Numbered from the stretch's first letter, positions 8,743 to 17,535 are shown. The stretch: DNA of 64,000 nucleotides from Chelativorans sp. YIM 93263 (GCF_028767125.1 NZ_JAKCWP010000001.1:682001-746000); one strand, 5' to 3'. The notes: generated from the sequence alone by a model not told the origin. Numbers and translations are program-made.

Positions 8743-9059
8743 CGGGGTCGTATACCATGTACCGATCCCAGTAACCCCCTGGCGGGTCGATCCGCTCCGC
8801 CACGTCGACCCAGGTTCAGTGTTGCTGAATTTGCCTTCACGAGTGCATCTGGCGCGTCGCCGGGTGATCTGACCCGCGGCACCCCCATAAACGGGAAGAA
8901 AGCTGAGGGCTCTCAGGTAACCAGAGTGATTGGTGTCCCATTCTGAAACTTCGTTGGCTTGGTGTAATCCAAATCGCACAGATATCGGCCAGAAAGCGGT
9001 GGCACGTGACTTGCGTTGTCCATTGGGCGTAGTCCTCGCACGCCTCAAGGAGGTAGAAA
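8743..9059. other. Gap with no recognised gene
   Basis: Neither strand carries a frame with a convincing ribosome site and known family. A minus-strand frame near 8750-8830 reads like a short coding scrap (VDVAERIDPPGGYWDRYM) but has no start nearby and a stop just upstream. It may be a decayed gene end. I see no promoter or terminator that I can defend. Confidence 0.4.
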
Positions 9060-9281
9060 ATGAGACTGCTGGCCCGCCCTGGAAAGAGAGTTGGTGACCC
9101 CAAGATCCTCTACAGTCAGCCCCTTACGGTGGAGAATATCGAAGTAAGGACTACGGGTGAGGTTGTTCTTACGGTGCTTGCCGCCGATATCTACACGCCC
9201 AAGGCGACACAGCGGTTCTCCATCACGTTCAGCCCGGCGGAGATCCATATGATATGTACGGCAGCGAAATCTCAGGCGTGA
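9060..9281 (+). CDS. Hypothetical small protein (73 residues)
   Basis: The gene is not recognised. The ATG at 9060 is preceded by a near-perfect ribosome site (AAGGAGG with 6-nt spacing), the main reason to believe it is translated. The protein is basic at its N-terminus (MRLLARPGKRVGD) and then has alternating hydrophobic strands (VENIEVRTTGEVVLTVLAAD, RFSITFSPAEIHMICTAAK), suggesting a small beta-rich fold. It has no signal peptide or membrane helix. It is isolated between the sulfolactate cluster and the oxidase genes and converges on another orphan small ORF 20 bp away. Confidence 0.55.
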   Translation: MRLLARPGKRVGDPKILYSQPLTVENIEVRTTGEVVLTVLAADIYTPKATQRFSITFSPAEIHMICTAAKSQA

Positions 9282-9301
9282 GCTGCCGTAATGGCTCATA
9301 G

Positions 9302-9418
9302 TTATCGTTGTCCACCCCGGACGTTAGTCTGGCCGTAGTTCCCAAAATGTGGGCCATGGTATCCGCCTAAATCTCGTGGCCGAAGCAGGTAACGCAAATG
9401 TGGCGTGGTGGTGCTCAT
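9302..9418 (-). CDS. Putative 38-residue peptide, strong ribosome site
   Basis: The ORF runs from ATG at 9418 to TAA at 9302 on the minus strand, with GGGAGG four bases before the start. It encodes a basic peptide with a Thr-rich start (MSTTTPHLRYLLRP) and a Gly/His/Tyr/Asn-rich second half (GGYHGPHFGNYG). It has no cysteine. It does not match PqqA, which has a conserved Glu-x3-Tyr. No function can be assigned. It is too short for most gene callers and could be chance, but the ribosome site is unusually good. Confidence 0.35.
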   Translation of the reverse strand: MSTTTPHLRYLLRPRDLGGYHGPHFGNYGQTNVRGGQR

Positions 9419-9604
9419 GCTGCCTCCCTCGCGTTGTTGTTGGCCGCTAACCGACGAGACCCCGCAACTAGCTCACTGTTGACGTTCTTAACGGGTCATC
9501 AGGTAGCGCTCACGGTTCAGCCTGCGATCGAGCACGAGCGGGGGACCAGAAACCTCTAGAGTGTCGGGCGGGTTTCCGTTGGAAACGTTTCTCTTGCGTT
9601 TGCG

Positions 9605-10006
9605 TCAGCCGCCGCATGGGTTGGTCCAGGCGATCGGCAACCCAATCCATAGTGTCGCGACAAAGAATAGGCCCGCACTGAGCATCGCACCTTCGGCAAG
9701 GAAGCGCGATTGGACTGCGCCGTCGTCTCCTTCCGCATTCTCCCGGCGGATACGCCGGAAGGCGAGTCCAGACCAGATTCCGACGACCAGAATGGCCGCT
9801 GCAGTGAGCACCGTCAGAGCGGTGAGCAGAAGCCGGAGCGTCCCGAAGCCGAGATAACCCGCCTCGATGGCCGCACAGCCCGCACCCTGCACCGAATAGA
9901 TCGCGACGAAGAAACCTGCCCATACCACGGGTGGGAGGAGAAAACCCTTGGCGTCGGCCGGGAAACCGTATTTGGGTGCGGGAGCGAACTTTTCGGGCTT
10001 GGCCAT
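9605..10006 (-). CDS. Small membrane protein of the cytochrome c oxidase operon
   Basis: This 133-residue protein has three or four predicted membrane helices, near residues 28-50, 55-80 and 105-128. It follows the oxidase subunit I-III gene after 6 bp on the same strand and is surely co-transcribed. It resembles in size and place the fourth gene of coxMNOP-type alternative oxidases, and an accessory or subunit-IV-like role is likely. I cannot match a specific family by sequence. A cysteine in an AGCAA segment and another in TNPCGG at the end are the only visible special residues. Confidence 0.7.
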   Translation of the reverse strand: MAKPEKFAPAPKYGFPADAKGFLLPPVVWAGFFVAIYSVQGAGCAAIEAGYLGFGTLRLLLTALTVLTAAAILVVGIWSGLAFRRIRRENAEGDDGAVQSRFLAEGAMLSAGLFFVATLWIGLPIAWTNPCGG

Positions 10007-10012
10007 CGTGTC

Positions 10013-12544
10013 TCACCCAAAGGCTGTCGGCGATAGATAGATGACGGCGAACGCCACCAGCCCGACCACCGCGGAATAGAGACTGAGCTGCGTGAAGACA
10101 AGTGCGGAGACGTCCTTGTGCGGTACTGCCCCGCCGATAAAAAAGCGCGCAAGTGAGAAGAGCGCCGAGCAAAGCGACAGCAACACATGCAGCGCAAAAT
10201 AACCGCCGATAAAGACCACCAGCGCTCCATAGGCGTGGCTCTTCAGATTGAAGGGTAGCTCGCCCCAGGCCGCGAACAGCGCATAGGCGAGGCCGCCCAG
10301 GACCGGGAGGCTAAGGAAGAGTCCCAGAAGGATACCACGCCGGTTGTGATGGCTGGCTGCCCAATGAGTCAGCCCGACCACTATAAGGGAAAGCACTGTG
10401 AGCGCGAGTACGATGATGGCGGACGTTCCGGTCTCCGGTGCAAAGCCCGGCGGCGGCCACACGGCGGCGGAGGTCCAGAGATAGAAGTAGGCGTAGACGA
10501 GCGACGCGAAGACCGCCCCGTCGACGAAGATGAAGATCAAGCAGCCCAGCCAGTCATGCGCGCCGGTGCTGCCCGAGCCGATCGGAAGGGTGAGCCCGTT
10601 ACCGACATATTTCTCATGCTTCTCGTGCGGTTCCTCCCATAGCCAGAACAGGAGGATGAGGAGGAAGGTGGCCGCACCGGCCGCTGCGATCCAGTATTTC
10701 GAGATGAGAAAGCCAATGAAGGTCGCGGCGGTGGCGAGTGCCGCCAGGAGCGGCACGAAGCTGGGGCTCGGCAAGCGCAGCACATATTCCGGTGCAGCAC
10801 CTACGACCGAGGTGGCAAGCACCTCGCGCTTGCCTTCGGTGGCGGTCGGCAGATATTCGCGTGCGCTCTCGATGCGGTCGTGCAGGCCCGGCTGGTCCCA
10901 CAGCGGATTATAGCTGGTAACACGGGGAATGCTGCGGATGTTGTAGGGCGGGATGGGCGATGGGTTTGCCCATTCCAGCCCTCCCGCTTCCCAGGGATTA
11001 TCACCCGCCGGCTCACCCCAACGCACATGCCAGAACACGTTGACGACAAACACGACCGCGCCGGCAGCGAACATGTAAGCGCCCAGAGTCGAAGTTAGGT
11101 TCAGCCAATCCCAGCCGAGACCAGCGGGATAGGTGTAGACACGCCGGGGCATACCTAGGAGCCCGGTCAGATGCATCGGGAAAAAGGAGACGTTGAAACC
11201 GATGAAGAGCATCCAAAAGCTGATCTTGCCCATCGTTTCCGAGAGCATTCGTCCCGTCGCGCGTGGGAGGTAAAAGAAGAGCGCAGCGAAGAGTGGGAAG
11301 ACCATGCCGCCGATCAGCACGTAGTGGAAATGAGCGACCACGAAATAGGTGTCGTGCACCTGCCAGTCGAAAGGTACCATGGCGACCATGACGCCGGTCA
11401 GTCCGCCTATGACGAAGATGATGATGAAGCCAATAACGAAAAGAAGTGGCGTGCGCAGGAGCGGGCGGCCTTCCCACAGAGTGGCGATCCAGGCGAAGAC
11501 CTGGATTCCGCTCGGGATCGAGACGGCAAGGCTTGCCCCGGCGAAGAAGGAGAGCGCCAAGCGCGGAATGCCGGTAGCGTACATGTGGTGGACCCAAAGG
11601 CCGAAGCTCAGGAAGGCGGTGCCCACCACGGCCAGAACGAGCAGGCTGTAACCCACCAGCGGTCCGCGCGACAGTGTCGGCAGCATGGCGCTGACGAGCC
11701 CCGCCGCCGGCAGGAAGATGATGTAGACCTCGGGATGCCCGAAAATCCAGAAAAGATGCTGCCATAGGAGGGGATCGCCGCCGCGTGTCACGTCGTAAAA
11801 CGGAATGCCGAAGGCGCGTTCGGCCTCAAGCAGGATGCTGGCGAGGATCAGCGGCGGGAAACCGAAGATGATCATGAAGGAGACCGCCAGCATGTACCAC
11901 GCGAAGATCGCCATGCGGTGGAGCGACATGCCGGGAGCGCGCATCCTCAGGATGGTGACGATCAGTTCCAGCGCGCCCGTAATGCTGGCGATTTCGACGA
12001 AGGTGACGCCGAGCAGCCAGAAATCCTGATTGATGCCGGGGGAGAACTCCTTGGTCGTGAGCGGCACATACATGAACCAGCCGCCATCAGGCGCGGAGCC
12101 GATCAGGAAACTCGAATAGAGCAGCAGCCCGCCGAACAGGAAGCACCAGTAGCCGAAAGCGCTGAGGCGTGGAAAGCAGAGGTCCCGCGTGCCGATCATC
12201 GACGGTATGAGATAGACGCCGAAGGCCTCCATCATGGGCACGGCGAAGAGAAACATCATCGTCGTGCCGTGCATGGTGAAGAACTGGTTGTAGACCTCGG
12301 TCGAAAGCAGGTCGTTCTCCGGCACGATGAGTTGCGTGCGTATGAGGAGCGCGAGCACACCGCCGGCGAGGAAGAACATGAAGGTGGTGAGAATAAAGCG
12401 CCGGCCGATCACCGAGTTGTTGACGGCGCTGATGCGGCGCCATCCGCTCGGCTTCTCCCAGACACGCTCGAACTGCGCCTCCGCCTCGGGGCCCACGACC
12501 TCGGCGGCCAGGGGGGAGCGGAATTTTTCCGCCGCGTCATTCAT
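10013..12544 (-). CDS. aa3-type cytochrome c oxidase, fused subunits I and III
   Basis: This 843-residue fusion has residues about 25-560 as subunit I. It shows GHPEVYIIFLPAAG with the Cu-B histidine and the cross-linked Tyr, VHHMYATG, and HDTYFVVAHFHYVL with the haem a3 and haem a ligands. Residues about 640-843 form a subunit III domain with five to seven helices (HDWLGCLIFIFVDGAVF, FIGGYFALHVLLSL). I-III fusions are known in several bacteria. It would be the terminal oxidase reducing oxygen in the inner membrane, taking electrons from the fused cytochrome c of subunit II. The operon places it downstream of a PQQ dehydrogenase, suggesting a dedicated chain. Its start overlaps the subunit II stop by 4 bp. 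Confidence 0.93.
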   Translation of the reverse strand: MNDAAEKFRSPLAAEVVGPEAEAQFERVWEKPSGWRRISAVNNSVIGRRFILTTFMFFLAGGVLALLIRTQLIVPENDLLSTEVYNQFFTMHGTTMMFLFAVPMMEAFGVYLIPSMIGTRDLCFPRLSAFGYWCFLFGGLLLYSSFLIGSAPDGGWFMYVPLTTKEFSPGINQDFWLLGVTFVEIASITGALELIVTILRMRAPGMSLHRMAIFAWYMLAVSFMIIFGFPPLILASILLEAERAFGIPFYDVTRGGDPLLWQHLFWIFGHPEVYIIFLPAAGLVSAMLPTLSRGPLVGYSLLVLAVVGTAFLSFGLWVHHMYATGIPRLALSFFAGASLAVSIPSGIQVFAWIATLWEGRPLLRTPLLFVIGFIIIFVIGGLTGVMVAMVPFDWQVHDTYFVVAHFHYVLIGGMVFPLFAALFFYLPRATGRMLSETMGKISFWMLFIGFNVSFFPMHLTGLLGMPRRVYTYPAGLGWDWLNLTSTLGAYMFAAGAVVFVVNVFWHVRWGEPAGDNPWEAGGLEWANPSPIPPYNIRSIPRVTSYNPLWDQPGLHDRIESAREYLPTATEGKREVLATSVVGAAPEYVLRLPSPSFVPLLAALATAATFIGFLISKYWIAAAGAATFLLILLFWLWEEPHEKHEKYVGNGLTLPIGSGSTGAHDWLGCLIFIFVDGAVFASLVYAYFYLWTSAAVWPPPGFAPETGTSAIIVLALTVLSLIVVGLTHWAASHHNRRGILLGLFLSLPVLGGLAYALFAAWGELPFNLKSHAYGALVVFIGGYFALHVLLSLCSALFSLARFFIGGAVPHKDVSALVFTQLSLYSAVVGLVAFAVIYLSPTAFG

Positions 12545-13557
12545 TGGAGGCTCTCCAGATAGGCGGCGATGGAGAGCCGCGTTTCACGGTCGAGATGCGG
12601 AAATTCCGGCATCTTGTTGCCGGGCTTCATGTCGTCGTTGCGGGCGATCCAGGCGGCGACGTTCTCCCGGGTATTGTCGAAGGTGCCTGCTGCGATGGTG
12701 AGCCGGCTGCCCAGATGAGTAAGATCCGGACCTTCCGTTCCCCAGGCGCCTCCCCCGCGCACCGTGTGGCAGACGACGCAGCCGCTCGCGTCGAAGGCGT
12801 CCTTTCCGGCATGGACGGCTCGCGTTTCGGGCGGCGTGGCCGGCGAGCGCTGCCGCTCGGCCCATGCCTCGAATTTCTCCTGTGGTACAGCCACGGCATA
12901 GAAGGCCATTTGTGCATGGGCCAATCCGCAGAACTCCGCACATTGGCCGCGAAAGACGCCCGGCTCCTCCGCCTCGATGACGAGACGGTTGGTTTGGCTG
13001 GGGATGAGGTCGAGCTTACCGGCCAGCCGCGGCAGCCAGAGACTGTGGATGACGTCCGAAGAGGTCATGAGCAGCTCAACCGGCTGGTTTACCGGCAGAT
13101 ATAGCTCGTTGGCCGTGGTGAAGTTGCGGCTGGGATCGCGATGGTCGACATATTCAATATCCCACCACCACTGATGCGCCGTCACGCGGATGCTGATTGC
13201 GTTTTCCGGCAGATCGGCACTCACACCGGAGCCTGCCCTCAGGCCGAAAACCAGGAGGATGGAGAGCGCAACGATGGGAAGCACAACGCCGCCCGCGACG
13301 ATCATCTTCACCGGTGCAATGCGCCAGCGTCTTTCCGGCGCTTGAAAGCTGGCATAGAGCAGCAAGCCGAGAACGAGTAGAAAGATCGCGGTGCCTGCCC
13401 AGAACATTGCCCACCACAGATAGGCCACCTCGCGCGCGGCGGCGCCGCTCGGCTGCAGCGCCGATTGCGGGCCCGCGCAGCCTGTGGATAGAAAAACGGC
13501 TGCGGCGACAAGACCGGCGAAATACCGGGCAGCGAATCCCAATGCTGGCGAGATCAT
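12541..13557 (-). CDS. Cytochrome c oxidase subunit II with fused cytochrome c domain (CoxM-like lipoprotein)
   Basis: The protein has 338 residues from ATG 13557, chosen over a GTG 39 bp upstream because it gives a clean lipoprotein signal with lipobox LSTGC and a GAGGT ribosome site. Two membrane helices follow (about residues 50-75 and 90-112). A CuA cupredoxin domain has the ligand set QCAEFCGLAHAQM. A C-terminal cytochrome c domain contains CVVCH and the distal Met in KPGNKMPEFP. It docks the electron donor and passes electrons to subunit I. A fused haem domain is typical of CoxM-type alternative oxidases. Confidence 0.9.
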   Translation of the reverse strand: MISPALGFAARYFAGLVAAAVFLSTGCAGPQSALQPSGAAAREVAYLWWAMFWAGTAIFLLVLGLLLYASFQAPERRWRIAPVKMIVAGGVVLPIVALSILLVFGLRAGSGVSADLPENAISIRVTAHQWWWDIEYVDHRDPSRNFTTANELYLPVNQPVELLMTSSDVIHSLWLPRLAGKLDLIPSQTNRLVIEAEEPGVFRGQCAEFCGLAHAQMAFYAVAVPQEKFEAWAERQRSPATPPETRAVHAGKDAFDASGCVVCHTVRGGGAWGTEGPDLTHLGSRLTIAAGTFDNTRENVAAWIARNDDMKPGNKMPEFPHLDRETRLSIAAYLESLQ

Positions 13558-13617
13558 CGGCGCCGGTACCTCATCGTCTTCCCGGAGGTCGATCACCGGC
13601 AGTTTGCCGGGGGGCCA

Positions 13618-14448
13618 CTATCCTCCCCCCGCGTCGGTTCCGGTATCGGGCTGCTGCTCTTCGCCGCTGTCATCGGGTTGCTCGTAGCGACCGCCCTCCT
13701 CGAAGCCGAGCTCGGCAGCGTAATCCTCGATCTCACTCAGAGTCCCAATATAGGCGACCATCTCCCACGCCGTCTTGCGCGGCAGCATGGAAGCCCAGGC
13801 GGGCATCCCGTTACCGCGGCCATGCATGATGCTGAGGTAAATCTGGGCCGGTTCCCCACCGTAGATCCAGTCATTGTCGCTGAGCGGTGGGCCCATCCCT
13901 CCGCCACCGAGGGGGGCATGGCAGCCGGCGCAATTATAGGCCGCGAAATGGCGTTCACCGGCGGCAATAGCATCGGTATCGCCGGAATAAGGGTTCTCGA
14001 TATGCGGATCGACGCGCGCCATACCCGGAAAGAGCGTCGTGGCCGGAATGAGGATGGAGCGCCCGTCTCCGGTCGGCAGTCGGCCTTCCCAGATCCCTTC
14101 CTCCTCCTCGACCCGAGGCGTGAAAGTGCCGGCGGGAGACTGTGCCTGCTGCGGCTCGCCAGGTTCCTCCGGCGCTGCGGGCGCATCGCTTCCTGCGGGT
14201 TCGGTAAGTTGGACCGGCTCCCCCCCATCGCCGGGCTCGCCAGGTTCGGAGCTATCTGTTGCCTGTGCGATTTCGGTCGGGCCAGGGGTCTCGGTACGGT
14301 CCGCAGCAGCCTGCTCCCGCATCGTTGCCAACGGGTCGATCTGCGGCTCCGTTTCGGCGGTGTCGCCTGGCTGGTCGCAGGCGGCAAGGGCCAATCCCAG
14401 CGCCGATATCACGTAGATCCGGACGCTTGCCCGCTTTTTTGGAGTCAT
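13618..14448 (-). CDS. Lipoprotein c-type cytochrome with acidic proline-rich linker
   Basis: The protein has 276 residues from ATG 14448, which follows AAGGAGCAGGTA, a strong ribosome site. A signal peptide ends in a lipobox (LALAAC), so it is probably membrane anchored in the periplasm. Residues about 20-90 are rich in Glu, Pro, Gly and Ala and look disordered. A class-I cytochrome c domain follows, with haem motif CAGCH near residue 172 and distal Met in GNGMPAW. The last 35 residues are again acidic. Its place between the XoxJ-like gene and the oxidase suggests it carries electrons from the PQQ dehydrogenase to the oxidase. It is not a typical small XoxG. Confidence 0.82.
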   Translation of the reverse strand: MTPKKRASVRIYVISALGLALAACDQPGDTAETEPQIDPLATMREQAAADRTETPGPTEIAQATDSSEPGEPGDGGEPVQLTEPAGSDAPAAPEEPGEPQQAQSPAGTFTPRVEEEEGIWEGRLPTGDGRSILIPATTLFPGMARVDPHIENPYSGDTDAIAAGERHFAAYNCAGCHAPLGGGGMGPPLSDNDWIYGGEPAQIYLSIMHGRGNGMPAWASMLPRKTAWEMVAYIGTLSEIEDYAAELGFEEGGRYEQPDDSGEEQQPDTGTDAGGG

Positions 14449-14476
14449 TACCTGCTCCTTGATTGTGCCTCCGCTT

Positions 14477-15295
14477 TCAGCCGTCCACCAAAGGCACGCC
14501 GTATTCCTCGAGCACAGCGCGGACGTCATCCTGCCGGCGCTGCAGGAAATCGTTCAATTCCTCCCTCAGCGCCTGGTCGTCCTTGCCCACGCCCATTGCA
14601 ATCGAGAAGTCGAAGCGGAGAGATGAGGCGTCCTCAGTGTCAGTGATCGGCACCGCCCTCATGGTGACCGGCGCTCGCGTGGCGAAATAACCCCCAAGCG
14701 GCCCCCAGACCGCGGCCACGTCGAGCTTGCCCGATGCCACCGCGTCTATGATGCGCGCCGGCGGGTTCGGCTCGCGATAGTCGCCGTAGATCATATAGCC
14801 GGAAACATTGTCGACGATCCCCTGGTTGCCCAGAGCATGGGCGGGCGGGGTGTTGGCGCCGTCGTCGCCGATCAGGTGCACGCCGATCTTCAGCTCTTTC
14901 AGGCGCGGATCGCTGATGGAGTGGAGATCAAGGCCACTCTCTTCGCGATAGACGTAGACATAGGTCGAGCGGTAATATGGCTTGGTCGTCTCCACCAGTT
15001 CGTAACCCGCCGGCACGCCCATGATGACGTCGCAATCACCGGCATTGAGCGTGTTGCGGACGAAGCCGCGCCGCTGCGCCCACCAGGTGTAGGAGAGTTC
15101 GGCACCGAAATCCTCGGCGATCAGCTCAGCTATCCTGTTCTCAAATCCCTCGCCCTTTTCATTAGAGAACGGCAGGTTGTTAGGATCGGAGCACACGCGC
15201 AACTCGCGCGTGTCGGCTGCCGCACCGTGAGTAAGAACGGCGCCTAGTGTGGCAATGGACCCGGCGAAAAGCCACTTTCGGTATCCACCCGTCAT
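14477..15295 (-). CDS. XoxJ/MxaJ-like periplasmic protein linked to quinoprotein dehydrogenase
   Basis: This 272-residue protein has a Sec signal peptide and an extracellular solute-binding (SBP_bac_3-like) fold: RELRVCSDPNNLPFSNEKGEG at the mature start, ELSYTWWAQRRGFVRNTL, and GDCDVIMGVPAGYE. These features mark the MxaJ/XoxJ group always found beside methanol-dehydrogenase-type quinoproteins. Current structural work suggests that such proteins help activate or load the dehydrogenase rather than import a solute. It overlaps the dehydrogenase stop by 4 bp. The acidic periplasmic neighbours and the oxidase genes downstream indicate one transcription unit. Confidence 0.88.
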   Translation of the reverse strand: MTGGYRKWLFAGSIATLGAVLTHGAAADTRELRVCSDPNNLPFSNEKGEGFENRIAELIAEDFGAELSYTWWAQRRGFVRNTLNAGDCDVIMGVPAGYELVETTKPYYRSTYVYVYREESGLDLHSISDPRLKELKIGVHLIGDDGANTPPAHALGNQGIVDNVSGYMIYGDYREPNPPARIIDAVASGKLDVAAVWGPLGGYFATRAPVTMRAVPITDTEDASSLRFDFSIAMGVGKDDQALREELNDFLQRRQDDVRAVLEEYGVPLVDG

Positions 15296-17364
15296 TGCCC
15301 TTCCTCCTCATCGAGTAGAGGTTCAACAGGGGCAGGTGCTGGAGGTTCAGGTTCCGTTGGCGCTCCGGTCTGAGCATCTTCCTCCGGCTCTGCGCCTGGT
15401 TGGATACCCGAATCCGGCTCGACCTGCGGGGGCGGTGCTTCCGTCCCGATCTCCTCTTGCGGCTCGGCAGGTGCCGCAGCTTCGGTTCCAGGCTCGGTAT
15501 CGGCTGGTGGAGCTTCTTGTGAGTTGATCGTATCCGCACGCTCCTCGGGCAGGGCGAAGACGTAGAGCGTGCCGCCAGGGCCGGTGTGCTCCGGGAGATC
15601 CTGCATCGCGCCGACGAAACCCAGCGCGCCGAAGGGCACATTGGTGTCGAGATCGCCGGCCACCACCGCGCCTGCCCATCCGCCGACGCCGGCCAGCACG
15701 GCGACATACTGCCTGCCGTCCGATCCCTGATAGGTAATCGGCTGGCCGATGATGCCCGAATCCACCCGGAACTGCCACAAAAGCTCGCCCGAGCGTGCGT
15801 CGACCGCCTTGAACCAGCGGTCCATGGTTCCGTAGAAGGCGACGTCTCCGGCCGTTACCACGGTTCCGCTCCAGACCGGAAAATTCTCCTCGATTGCCCA
15901 GACCTTCTCGGCGTTGACGGGATCCCAGGCCATGTATTCACCGCGATAGCCGCCGGGGCCGGCATACATCTCCACCTCTGCGCCGACGAAGGGCGTGCCG
16001 GCGATGTAGTTGGTCTCAACCACCTTCATGTCCATGCACAGATGCTGGTGCGGTACGTAGACGAGGCCCGTCTGGGGAGAATAGGCGGAGGGCTGCCAGT
16101 CCTTCGCACCTGGGGCGGCGGGACAGATATCGCGCGTGATCTCGCCCTCGCGCGGCTCCTTCTCCGGGACATGGATCGGCCGGCCTGTCTCCAAATCGAT
16201 GCCACGGGTGACGGTCACATGCTCGTATTCCTCGGCCGAAAGCACCTTGCCGGTGGTCCGGTCCATCACATACATGTGGCCGTTGCGCTCCGGGCGTACG
16301 AGCACCTGGCGCATCTCGCCGTCGATCTCCAGGTCCATCAGGATGTTCTCGTTGACCCCGTCATAGTCGAACAGGTCGTGCGGGCCCCATTGAAAGGCCC
16401 AGCGCGCCATGCCCGTATCCGGATTGCGGGCGAAGATAGAGGCGGTCCACTTGTTGTCGCCCAGCCGCTGATTGTGGTTCCACGGCCCTGGATTGGCGGT
16501 GCCGTAGTAGATGAGGTCCAGCTCAGGGTCGTAAGAAATCCAGCCCCAAACGGTGCCGCCGCCGATCTCCCATCGTCCCGGCGGCCATGTAGTCACGCCG
16601 AGATCGGGCTCGGCATCCTGAGGGTAGGGCGGCTGGAAGTCCTCACCGATGAGCACTTCCTCGTCCGGCCCGGTGGAATAGGCGCGCCAGGCGATCTCGC
16701 CCGTTTCCACTTCGAGCGCGGTCAGCCAGCCGCGCACGCCCAGCTCGCCACCGCTGTTGCCGACCAGAACCTTATCTTTCACCACCAGCGGCGCCATGGT
16801 CATGGTCTCTCCGCGGTTGATGTCGCCAAGTTTGGTCTTCCAGATTTCTTCGCCGGTCTCCGCGTCCACAGCCACCGCGTGGTTGTCTAGGGTGTTGAAG
16901 AAGATCCTTCCTTCGAGATACGCGGCGCCCCGGTTCACCACATCGCAGCAGGCGACACCCTGCGCCGCGCGATCCGGCTCCGGTTCGTAGGACCACTTCA
17001 ACGAACCGTCGGTGATGTCGAGCGCATAGAGAATGTTGGGCCACGGCGTGACGATGTACATTGTGTCGCCGACGACGAGCGGTGCAGCCTCGTGCCCACG
17101 CACCAGGCCGGTGGAAAAGGTCCACGCCACATCCAAGTCCTGCACGTTCTCGGCATTGATCTGGTCGAGGCCGCTGAAGCGCGTCGAAGCGTAGTTCTTC
17201 GCCGGCATGACCCACTGCGTATCATCCTCAGAAAGCTCGACCAGCGTTTCATTCGCCTGGGCGCCTGAACAGAAGGTGCAGAAGAATGCTGCGCTGGCTG
17301 TCAATGCAAAGCGGCGTAGTCCTCCATGAGCAATGATCCCCGCGACCGGAATGGCGATGTTCAT
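15292..17364 (-). CDS. PQQ-dependent alcohol dehydrogenase, lanthanide type (XoxF/PedH-like), with C-terminal tail
   Basis: The protein has 690 residues from ATG 17364 (ribosome site AGGGGAGGG). It has a signal peptide and an eight-bladed quinoprotein propeller. Visible are the adjacent-cysteine disulfide (GVACCDVVNRG, about residues 139-140) above PQQ and the catalytic loop HDLFDYDGVNE. In that loop Asp333 is the expected base and Asp335 is the extra Asp that marks lanthanide-dependent enzymes; calcium enzymes have Ala there. The XoxJ-like gene favours methanol or another short alcohol, but the ABC/beta-propeller neighbours recall ethanol/phenylethanol loci, so the substrate is open. After the normal family end (TLYVFALP) there are about 88 extra Pro/Glu/Ala-rich residues. 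Confidence 0.9.
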   Translation of the reverse strand: MNIAIPVAGIIAHGGLRRFALTASAAFFCTFCSGAQANETLVELSEDDTQWVMPAKNYASTRFSGLDQINAENVQDLDVAWTFSTGLVRGHEAAPLVVGDTMYIVTPWPNILYALDITDGSLKWSYEPEPDRAAQGVACCDVVNRGAAYLEGRIFFNTLDNHAVAVDAETGEEIWKTKLGDINRGETMTMAPLVVKDKVLVGNSGGELGVRGWLTALEVETGEIAWRAYSTGPDEEVLIGEDFQPPYPQDAEPDLGVTTWPPGRWEIGGGTVWGWISYDPELDLIYYGTANPGPWNHNQRLGDNKWTASIFARNPDTGMARWAFQWGPHDLFDYDGVNENILMDLEIDGEMRQVLVRPERNGHMYVMDRTTGKVLSAEEYEHVTVTRGIDLETGRPIHVPEKEPREGEITRDICPAAPGAKDWQPSAYSPQTGLVYVPHQHLCMDMKVVETNYIAGTPFVGAEVEMYAGPGGYRGEYMAWDPVNAEKVWAIEENFPVWSGTVVTAGDVAFYGTMDRWFKAVDARSGELLWQFRVDSGIIGQPITYQGSDGRQYVAVLAGVGGWAGAVVAGDLDTNVPFGALGFVGAMQDLPEHTGPGGTLYVFALPEERADTINSQEAPPADTEPGTEAAAPAEPQEEIGTEAPPPQVEPDSGIQPGAEPEEDAQTGAPTEPEPPAPAPVEPLLDEEEGQ

Positions 17365-17443
17365 TGTCCCTCCCCTGGTGATGTGGCCGGTCCTGATATG
17401 GCGCCGGCTCATCCGCCGGACGCCCTCGGCCCGACAAGTTGCT

Positions 17444-17479
17444 CATTTGCGGAACAATCATGCTCCGCAAATGTTCCGC
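17444..17479. promoter_or_regulatory. Two interlocked inverted repeats in the divergent dehydrogenase / cytochrome c promoter
   Basis: Arms CATTTGCGGA (17444-17453) and TCCGCAAATG (17464-17473) are a perfect 10-bp repeat around a 10-nt spacer. Arms GCGGAACA (17449-17456) and TGTTCCGC (17472-17479) form a second perfect 8-bp repeat over the same bases. They lie in the 171-bp region between the two divergent arms, so one regulator could control both. The regulator is not in the window. Confidence 0.6.
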
Positions 17480-17535
17480 TTTTAGAACTACGCCATGGAT
17501 GTCGACTCCTGAGCCGCTGAACGAGCGAGGATGAA

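Noticed and set aside
9302-9418. PqqA precursor peptide
   Set aside because: The peptide lacks the Glu-x3-Tyr pair from which PQQ is made, and no pqqB-E genes are in the window.
15586-16890. 434-codon plus-strand ORF opposite the PQQ dehydrogenase
   Set aside because: High-GC antisense shadow: no ribosome site, no family resemblance, and the opposite strand is a clear quinoprotein.
17421-17443. Sigma-54-like element (GGCCCG...TTGC) upstream of the dehydrogenase operon
   Set aside because: The spacing between GG and GC is 11 rather than the required 10 bases, and no enhancer-binding regulator is in the window.
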